From: Olsenella sp. kh2p3
GTDB lineage: Bacteria > Actinomycetota > Coriobacteriia > Coriobacteriales > Atopobiaceae
Direction: 5' to 3'
NCBI GenBank assembly: GCA_900119625.1
Contig: FPKD01000004.1
Span: 108,161-172,160 of the forward strand
Length of the DNA stretch: 64,000 bases
The notes under the pieces are model-generated. The model searched no databases, was not told where the DNA came from, and was given only the letters and a program-made list of their open reading frames with translations. The position numbers and the translations under genes are program-made. Positions 58,776-64,000 of the stretch are shown here, piece by piece. Each line of letters begins with the position of its first letter. Position 1 is the first letter of the stretch.

Positions 58776-59390
58776 CTACAGCAGTGGGTCGAACGCCCGC
58801 GCGTACTGGGCAAACAGCCGGTCGAAGAAGTACGTGACCCCAAAGGTCGCGTAGATCCGGTGGAGCGACGAGCCCTCGCCCGCGTCCTTGCCAAAGGCCA
58901 GCACGTCGTCGAAGATGGCGTGGAGTGCCGGATCCTCGCTTGCCGTCACAATGACCTTGTAGGCGTGGCACCGCTCGATGACCGCACGCTGCCTGCGGGC
59001 GAAGCCATTCGACGTGGTCACAACAATGAGCAGGTCGTTGGGGGTGAGGGTGTCAAGCATCGCGGTGCTGGGGGAGTCCTCGGGCACCAGGTGGACGGTC
59101 TTGTCCTCCACAAGCATGGCCTGTTGGAACTCGCGTAGCGCCAACGTGGAAGACTCCGTCGAGAAAATCACGATACGCCCGCACGTGTTGAGCGAGTTCA
59201 CAATCGGCAGTAGCTCACCTCTGGCGACAAGCCCGTCTATCTCGGTGTATATGGCGTCAAGGTCGCGATGCAGGTTGCGGTGCTCGTCCCTCTCGGCCCA
59301 TGCGTAGACAAGGTAGTGACGGCGCAGGGCATTGAACTCGTCGTCCGAGAGCTCGCCTGCCTCCTTGATATGGAAGCCAATCTCGCTCAT
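58776..59390 (-). CDS. SIS-domain protein, RpiR/MurR-like without a full helix-turn-helix
   Basis: This 204-residue protein has a sugar-isomerase (SIS) domain: CGRIVIFSTESSTLALREFQ, then LTPNDLLIVVTTSNGFARRQ and YKVIVTASEDPA. This resembles the ligand domain of RpiR-type regulators of amino-sugar use. The N-terminal 60 residues (LSDDEFNALRRHYLVYAWAERDEHRNL) are helical but shorter than a complete RpiR helix-turn-helix domain, so DNA binding is doubtful. It could be a truncated regulator or a sensor. Its 3' end is 7 bases from the converging gene. A TGGGAGGCAGC site precedes the start. Confidence 0.72.
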   Translation of the reverse strand: MSEIGFHIKEAGELSDDEFNALRRHYLVYAWAERDEHRNLHRDLDAIYTEIDGLVARGELLPIVNSLNTCGRIVIFSTESSTLALREFQQAMLVEDKTVHLVPEDSPSTAMLDTLTPNDLLIVVTTSNGFARRQRAVIERCHAYKVIVTASEDPALHAIFDDVLAFGKDAGEGSSLHRIYATFGVTYFFDRLFAQYARAFDPLL

Positions 59391-59856
59391 GCTGCCTCCC
59401 GCTCACCGGGTCGCCAATCTGTACGGATGAGAACAGTCTACGCAACGTGCGCGGCATTCATGCCCGCTTGCCCGAACGACCCCGCGAGCGTAATGCGTGC
59501 TGCGGGCGCATGCCGAGAACGGCTGCGCCCGTTGGCAATGCAACTGTTGTCAATCCGGCGGACCAACCGGTTCCCAATAACGGCCTGCTAGTCCCCAGTG
59601 ACGGCACGCAAGTCTCCGGCAACCACCCAACAGTCCCCAATTATTGAACGAAATTTCCGATGAGAATGGAATTTCACCAGATAAAGAAAGAATTATCCCG
59701 GAAAAACGCGCAATAATTGCAACCGCGCTTGTCTCGCCCTTGGCCACTTACCTCGCGCCCCGCCGAACACCGCTGCGCCCCGTCGCGGCCTCGCGCCTGG
59801 TCGCCACAAGCGCTAGGTAGCCAAGCCCCTCTCGGCAGCTGGTCATCTGCCGGCCC
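59391..59856. other. intergenic region without genes
   Basis: No gene is supported. At 59540-59640 short words of the CCCAATAACGG and CCCAGTGACGG kind recur and may be decayed repeats. An AT-rich part (59640-59720) ends with CGCGCAATAATTG, which recurs on the other side of the next gene. Confidence 0.5.
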
Positions 59857-61074
59857 TTAAATAACCATGTCGACCTCGATGATCTGGGGATTCTTAATCC
59901 TCAGGATCCCTCGCCGCTCGCGTTCGACCTGCTCGCGCGCATAGCTGCGTCCTTGCTCCCAAGCGAGAAGCGACCAGATGAGAGTTTGCCTGCGCTCGCA
60001 GACGGCGTGCGATGCCAGCGCGCGCCGGCTTTCTGCCATGTCCTTGCCAGACAACAGCCCGATTGTTCGGAACACCTCGAGCATCAGCTCGTCGAACCCG
60101 CCCTTCCGGTAGAGGTCCTCACTCGTAGCCGGTAGAACCACAAGCCCCTGAGCAGCCAGTTCTCTGTTTCGGCGCAGGTCATCAAGGACCTTATCGCGCA
60201 CCGACCTCCGTGCATTCTCAAGAGCTGCCGCCAGCGTCTTATCATTTGGAGCCAGGGCGCACGCGCGTGCCGCCTCGATGACGCTGTTCAGGTTGAGGTG
60301 GTAGAAGCTGTCGTAGTTGATACCCACACATGTTCCGGGAACAAGGATGTCCGGCACGCGTGACCCGCGGGCGCCAGAGCGGGCTAACTCGTCTGCTGCA
60401 ATCTGGCGGTCGTTGAGTACCAGACGTCCCATGCCGTACCCAAGGTACTCCAGTGGCAGGGCCATAAGAGCAGCGATAACCGCTTCTGCGGGAGACCAAG
60501 CGTTATTGGCTACATACCCAATGACTTGCCTTGATTGGGCAACGCCTGCATTACCCTCGCACTGCGAGAGGAACCTCTCGATTTTCTCGACACTTGTTGC
60601 AGGGGGAATGCTGTAGGCAACGGTGCCTCCGCGAGGGTCTGAGGGGTTTCGTGAGAAGCTTCCCGTGAGCTCGTAGCCGAGAAGTGCCTGGACCTCTGGC
60701 TGCATCACGGCGCCCATCTCTACAAAGACGAGCTCGGGCGAGGCAATGCGAAAGTCCTGCCCAGCGTCTATGAATGCGCCCTTTGGAAGCGGGGCGGTGT
60801 GAAGGATTGATGAGAAGGTCTTGGAGCGGATGCGGTCGTGCTCGCTTGGTACAGCAATCTCAATAGGATGGCTTCCTCGCGTGTCACGCGCTAACCCCAG
60901 TGCGGAGAGGTCGATGCAGCTTGCACTCCACCGCTTCCTGCCCTCTGGGAGTTCCGGGGCGGCGATGCCGGTTCTTCTCAGCGATGCGAGGCCACTTTGC
61001 ATACCGGGAGCCGTACCACAACGGATGGATCTGATGGCTGCAAGTGCACTAAGGCGATCGAGCGTGAGATTCAT
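59857..61074 (-). CDS. uncharacterised protein in an AT-richer island
   Basis: This 405-residue protein is not assigned. A block (SSILHTAPLPKGAFIDAGQDF, then SPELVFVEMGAVMQPEVQALLGYELTGSFSR) resembles the middle of AbiEi-like or nuclease-associated proteins of Coriobacteria, but the match is from memory and weak. The rest has IPPATSVEKIERFL, a helical central part, LVLPATSEDLYRKGGFDE, and a basic C-terminus (REQVERERRGILRIKNP). No membrane helix. GGAGGGACCC precedes the ATG at 61074. GC is lower than its neighbours and copies of CGCGCAATAATT flank it, which suggests transfer. A defence role is possible but not shown. Confidence 0.6.
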   Translation of the reverse strand: MNLTLDRLSALAAIRSIRCGTAPGMQSGLASLRRTGIAAPELPEGRKRWSASCIDLSALGLARDTRGSHPIEIAVPSEHDRIRSKTFSSILHTAPLPKGAFIDAGQDFRIASPELVFVEMGAVMQPEVQALLGYELTGSFSRNPSDPRGGTVAYSIPPATSVEKIERFLSQCEGNAGVAQSRQVIGYVANNAWSPAEAVIAALMALPLEYLGYGMGRLVLNDRQIAADELARSGARGSRVPDILVPGTCVGINYDSFYHLNLNSVIEAARACALAPNDKTLAAALENARRSVRDKVLDDLRRNRELAAQGLVVLPATSEDLYRKGGFDELMLEVFRTIGLLSGKDMAESRRALASHAVCERRQTLIWSLLAWEQGRSYAREQVERERRGILRIKNPQIIEVDMVI

Positions 61075-61098
61075 GGGTCCCTCCAGCCTGACTGAGGG

Positions 61099-61178
61099 CA
61101 ATTATTGCGCGTTATTTCTCGCCAGGATGATGTTATCCCAGTTGAGAAGTAAATATCAAACAATTTCGCGCAATAATT
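61099..61178. repeat. inverted AATTATTGCGCG repeats upstream of the unknown gene
   Basis: AATTATTGCGCG (61100-61111) and CGCGCAATAATT (61167-61178) face each other across 55 AT-rich bases containing TTATCCC. The same TTATCCC and CGCGCAATAATT occur at 59694-59718 beyond the 3' end of the gene. Purine-rich GCATCTGGAGGGGGCGGG-like repeats follow to about 61260. Confidence 0.7.
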
Positions 61179-61409
61179 CGGCATCTGGAGTGGGCGGGAG
61201 GCGTCTGAAGGCTGGAAGCGTTTGGAGGGGATGGGAAGCATCTGGAGGGGGCGGGGGCGAGAAGGAGCGTGGCGAGCCGGGCGAGAAGCGAGGAGAAACG
61301 GGCGAGCCAAGCGAGAAGCGGGAACTACGGCATTCCTTCCGCACGCGCTACCATGAGACCAACGTGGCGTCCGCGGTCGGACGCCTACCGGCACGAGAAG
61401 GGAAGCAGC

Positions 61410-62570
61410 ATGTACAACTTCACGTTCCACGTCCCCACCACCATCCACTTTGGCAAGGGCCAGATCTCGCACCTCGACGAGCTTGCCCAGTACGGCAAGA
61501 AGGCCCTGCTCTGCTATGGTGGCGGCTCCATCAAGCGCAACGGCATCTACGACGAGGCCCTGCGCATTCTTGGCCAGGCAGGCGTCGAGGTAGAGGAGCT
61601 CTCTGGTGTGGAGCCCAACCCCCGCATCGAGACCGTTCGTCGCGGCGTCGAGACGTGCAAGTCCGCAGGCGTCGACATGGTCCTCGCTATTGGCGGTGGC
61701 TCCACGATCGACTGCGCCAAGGTGGTAGCAGCCGGTGCCCGCTATGACGGTGACCCTTGGGACCTGGTGATTCATCCCGAGAAGATTACTGCCGCGCTCC
61801 CCATCTTCTCGGTGCTCACGCTCTCCGCAACTGGCTCTGAGATGGACCCGTTCGCCGTGATCTCGGACATGACCAAGAACGAGAAGTGGGGCACGGCTGC
61901 CGAGTGCATGAAGCCTACGATGTCCGTGCTCGACCCCACCTACACCTTTACCGTCTCGCGCCGCCAGACGGCTGCCGGCACGGCGGACATGATGAGCCAC
62001 ACCTTCGAGAACTACTTCACCATGGAGCCGGGCGCCTACGTCCAGCAGCGCATGGCCGAGGGGCTTCTCCGTACCATGATTCACTACGGGCCCATCGCGC
62101 TTGAGGAGCCGGATAACTACGAGGCCCGGGCCAACCTCATGTGGGCGGCCTCGCATGCCATCAACGGCCTGGTCAACGCCGGTGCCGCCAACGCCTGGTG
62201 CGTGCACCCCATGGAGCATGAGCTCTCGGCGTTCTACGACATCACCCATGGCGAGGGCCTGGCCATCCTCACGCCGGCGTGGATGGAGCACGTGCTCTCC
62301 GTCAAGACGGCGACCATGTTCGCGACGTACGGCCGCAACGTCTGGGGCCTGCAGGGCACCGACGACATGTCCATGGCGCGCGACGCCATCGCCAAGACCC
62401 GCGAGTTCTTCTTTGTGACCATGGACATGCCGGCCAACCTGCGCGCCGTTGGCATCGATGACGAGAAGAACTTCCGCGTGATGGCCGAGAAGGCCGCCGC
62501 TGGCAGCAAGGGCAGCTTCGTGCCCCTTACGGCCGACGATATCGTGGAGATCTACCGCGCGGCACTCTAG
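61410..62570 (+). CDS. iron-containing alcohol dehydrogenase (butanol dehydrogenase type)
   Basis: This 386-residue group III dehydrogenase of the BdhA/YqhD kind reduces aldehydes to alcohols. LLCYGGGSIKRNGIYDE and VLAIGGGSTIDCAKVVAAG bind the dinucleotide; the Gly-Gly-Gly-Ser loop after strand 2 favours NADPH. Metal ligands are Asp and His in GTADMMSHTFENY and two His in CVHPMEHELSAFYDITHGEGLA. The start at 61410 follows AGAAGGGAAGC and begins homology. It would dispose of reducing power in fermentation or detoxify aldehydes. A strong hairpin follows. Confidence 0.95.
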   Translation: MYNFTFHVPTTIHFGKGQISHLDELAQYGKKALLCYGGGSIKRNGIYDEALRILGQAGVEVEELSGVEPNPRIETVRRGVETCKSAGVDMVLAIGGGSTIDCAKVVAAGARYDGDPWDLVIHPEKITAALPIFSVLTLSATGSEMDPFAVISDMTKNEKWGTAAECMKPTMSVLDPTYTFTVSRRQTAAGTADMMSHTFENYFTMEPGAYVQQRMAEGLLRTMIHYGPIALEEPDNYEARANLMWAASHAINGLVNAGAANAWCVHPMEHELSAFYDITHGEGLAILTPAWMEHVLSVKTATMFATYGRNVWGLQGTDDMSMARDAIAKTREFFFVTMDMPANLRAVGIDDEKNFRVMAEKAAAGSKGSFVPLTADDIVEIYRAAL

Positions 62571-62591
62571 TTCTTACCTGTAGGAAAAGAG

Positions 62592-62630
62592 AGTGCGCCC
62601 CTCCCGGCATGCCGTCGAGAGGGGCGCACT
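62592..62630. terminator. bidirectional terminator
   Basis: AGTGCGCCCCTC and GAGGGGCGCACT form a perfect 12-base-pair stem with a 15-base loop. On the minus strand it is followed by CTCTTTTCC, so it best terminates the DUF4125-like gene. It also lies 21 bases after the dehydrogenase gene. Confidence 0.85.
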
Positions 62631-62651
62631 TCGTTGAGAGGCACCAGTGTC

Positions 62652-63263
62652 CTAGAGCACGGCACCCTTGTAGTTGGCCTCGTAAGCACCAGAGAAACCC
62701 AGCTCTACGGCCGCTCCGTCGTATGCCTGCAGGTTGGGGTTCCTCCCTGCGCCCCAGCACCCAAAGACCCACGACCCGTACTCGTCGATGGTGCGCTGCG
62801 AGTAGGACATGAGCTCCGCCCGCAGGCGCGACTCGTACGACGGCGCGCCCGGCCTGTCTTCCTCTGTGATGAGCACCCCAAGGCGAGAGGTAAAGCGCGG
62901 TACCACCTCGCGGGCTCGAACCTCCCAGATGAGCGAGAGCTTGGCGATGAGGTCTGCTCGCTCGCAGAACGCATAGGACTTGGGTGGCAGCATGAGATGG
63001 GCGTCTGGTCGGTATGAGGTGCCAAAGAGGTAGGCTGCCCGCTCCAGCACGATGGACTTCTCGCATGCGCGGGCGTTCTCGAGGTCCTGCAGGTAGGACT
63101 CGAGGAGGGGCTCCGGCCAAAGCGCAAGCTGTGCTCCCCGAAAGCGATTGAGCACCAGCCCAAATGACGTTGCGTCACAGGGAGGGCCAGGGTCCTGGAG
63201 CGCTCGTTCGAAGTCCTCATCCTCGCGGCCCAGAACTGTCTCGACAAGCTCGGAAACGGACAT
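62652..63263 (-). CDS. DUF4125-like protein
   Basis: This 203-residue cytosolic protein resembles the DUF4125 family in the segment LLESYLQDLENARACEKSIVL-ERAAYLFGTSYRP and in the closing WGAGRNPN region, but the match is by memory and moderate. It has no membrane helix. The ending (VELGFSGAYEANYKGAVL) is hydrophobic. The ATG at 63263 follows GAGAGGTGAGACAC; a GTG three codons upstream is possible. It lies downstream of the MFS gene on the same strand, but a terminator hairpin precedes it, so it probably has its own promoter. Confidence 0.6.
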   Translation of the reverse strand: MSVSELVETVLGREDEDFERALQDPGPPCDATSFGLVLNRFRGAQLALWPEPLLESYLQDLENARACEKSIVLERAAYLFGTSYRPDAHLMLPPKSYAFCERADLIAKLSLIWEVRAREVVPRFTSRLGVLITEEDRPGAPSYESRLRAELMSYSQRTIDEYGSWVFGCWGAGRNPNLQAYDGAAVELGFSGAYEANYKGAVL

Positions 63264-63309
63264 GTGTCTCACCTCTCGCGCTGGTCGCTTCCTCGTGTTG
63301 TTGCAAAGA

Positions 63310-63334
63310 GGGGCGCCAGCTGAGCCAGCGCCCC
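63310..63334 (-). terminator. hairpin after the MFS transporter gene
   Basis: On the minus strand GGGGCGC pairs with GCGCCCC, with further pairing inside, and TCTTTGC follows. It lies about 34 bases after the MFS stop. Confidence 0.65.
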
Positions 63335-63367
63335 CTGGGGGGTGTCACGCTTTGTGCGCAGCGTACC

Positions 63368-64000
63368 CTACTTGCTCTCGACCTTGCCGGGGAGCAGCAG
63401 CGCCGAGATGGTCGACACCACGTACGCCCCGATGCCAAAGTAGAGCGCGGGCACGTAGGACTGGAAGGTGTCGAAGAGGAAGGCGCCCATGAAGGTGCCG
63501 AACGACGGGCCGATGCCCATGATGATGAGCGTGGCAAGTCCCCAGATCTTGCCGAGGGACGCGCCACCGAAGACGGTGCCCGCGTAGCCCGCGGCGCCTC
63601 CAGGCTCGATGCCCCAGTACACGGCGAGCAGGACCATGCCCACGATGACGACGGGCAGGTTGCCGGAGAGGGCAAGCAACACGCCAGCAATGCCAAAGAG
63701 CGGAGAGATCACGAGCATCATTCGGCGTGCCGGGCGCTCGACACCCATGCGCTTGACCAGAGCGTCGGATGCCTTGCCGGTGAGCGGCATGGTGAAGATA
63801 CCCGCGAGGCCAATGACCATGTAAATCACGTTGGCGAGGGGCATCCCCAGTAGCGACGGCTGCGTCCAGCCGAGGTCTACGGTGAAGTAGCGCACGATCT
63901 GCGACCAGATGAGGAACTCTCCCATCACGGCAAACATGAAGGCGAAGATGTCGCACCAGAGGGCGCGAGTCTTAAACGCCTCGCCAACGGTCCAGACGTG
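63368..64000 (-). CDS. MFS transporter, 5' end beyond the window
   Basis: The frame is open to the window edge, giving 210 residues of a C-terminal part that begins VWTVGEAFKTRALWCDIFA. Six hydrophobic helices are seen. The loop TGKASDALVKRMGVERPARR between the second and third is an MFS motif-A-like loop, which marks these helices as the C-terminal six-helix half. The pattern resembles the oxalate/formate-antiporter type of MFS proteins, but the substrate cannot be assigned. The true start lies outside the window. A hairpin follows the stop. Confidence 0.85.
   Translation of the reverse strand, partial: HVWTVGEAFKTRALWCDIFAFMFAVMGEFLIWSQIVRYFTVDLGWTQPSLLGMPLANVIYMVIGLAGIFTMPLTGKASDALVKRMGVERPARRMMLVISPLFGIAGVLLALSGNLPVVIVGMVLLAVYWGIEPGGAAGYAGTVFGGASLGKIWGLATLIIMGIGPSFGTFMGAFLFDTFQSYVPALYFGIGAYVVSTISALLLPGKVESK

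Noticed and set aside
58776..59390. Full RpiR-family transcription factor
   Set aside because: Only the SIS domain is clear. The N-terminal part is too short for the usual helix-turn-helix domain.

Overview
The window is a 64 kb stretch of a GC-rich chromosome. The content suggests a host-associated anaerobic or microaerophilic actinobacterium of the Coriobacteriia, probably near Olsenella or Atopobium. The grounds are the high GC, the mix of leaderless and strong Shine-Dalgarno starts, the fermentative enzymes (2-hydroxyacid dehydrogenase, iron-containing alcohol dehydrogenase), an ECF transporter with a fused double ATPase, an actinobacterial-style tryptophan leader peptide, and many small palindromic repeat arrays between genes. 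The genus is an inference. No rRNA, tRNA, CRISPR array, phage or complete insertion sequence was seen.

Layout. 1-9.3 kb: release factor 3 (prfC); an ABC-2 exporter (one ATPase, two permeases) divergent from a NarL-type histidine kinase and response regulator; an AAA/DUF4143 ATPase; a decayed ABC exporter. 9.6-14.1 kb: nitrilase, LigB-type dioxygenase, two small unknown proteins, pyrrolidone-carboxylate peptidase, lactate-type dehydrogenase. 14.4-18.6 kb, minus strand: an ECF transporter operon (two paralogous S components, fused EcfA-EcfA, EcfT) behind a 26-codon leader peptide with three Trp codons in a row and an intrinsic terminator, so most likely a tryptophan importer under attenuation control. 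Divergent from it is a fluoride-riboswitch-like aptamer before crcB. 20-25 kb: nitroreductase, metallo-beta-lactamase-fold hydrolase, 14-TM drug exporter, esterase, azlCD. 25.8-29 kb: SDR, a SirTM sirtuin with its zinc-macrodomain partner (protein ADP-ribosylation and its reversal), and a DUF4160 pair. 29.1-34.3 kb: ilvD-ilvB-ilvN-ilvC, a translationally coupled branched-chain amino acid operon with a strong terminator. 35-46.9 kb: a BMP-fold fusion protein with a phosphoesterase, YbaK, HAD phosphatase, MalY/PatB lyase, OPT transporter, coaX, cytoplasmic alpha-amylase, DUF3810 protein. 47.5-51.2 kb: Hsp20 with a HAIR-like operator, a radical SAM protein, a deformylase-like protein without the catalytic Glu. 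51.4-57.2 kb: a TetR-controlled export system (MMPL transporter plus a secreted xxxLxxG-repeat protein). 57.3-64 kb: a degenerate esterase with a coiled coil and a histone-H1-like tail, a SIS-domain protein, an unknown gene in an AT-rich island, an iron alcohol dehydrogenase, a DUF4125-like protein and a truncated MFS gene.

Intergenic space is dominated by at least five families of short inverted repeats, here called REP-A to REP-E. REP-B hairpin arrays (GGCGTC..GACGCC cores with covarying arms joined by a GGATTCCGTACGA linker) occur at eight or more loci. REP-D (TGAGACAAAGGGA and its complement) supplies the stop codon of two genes. The strongest non-coding signals are the Trp attenuator, the fluoride aptamer and these repeat families.
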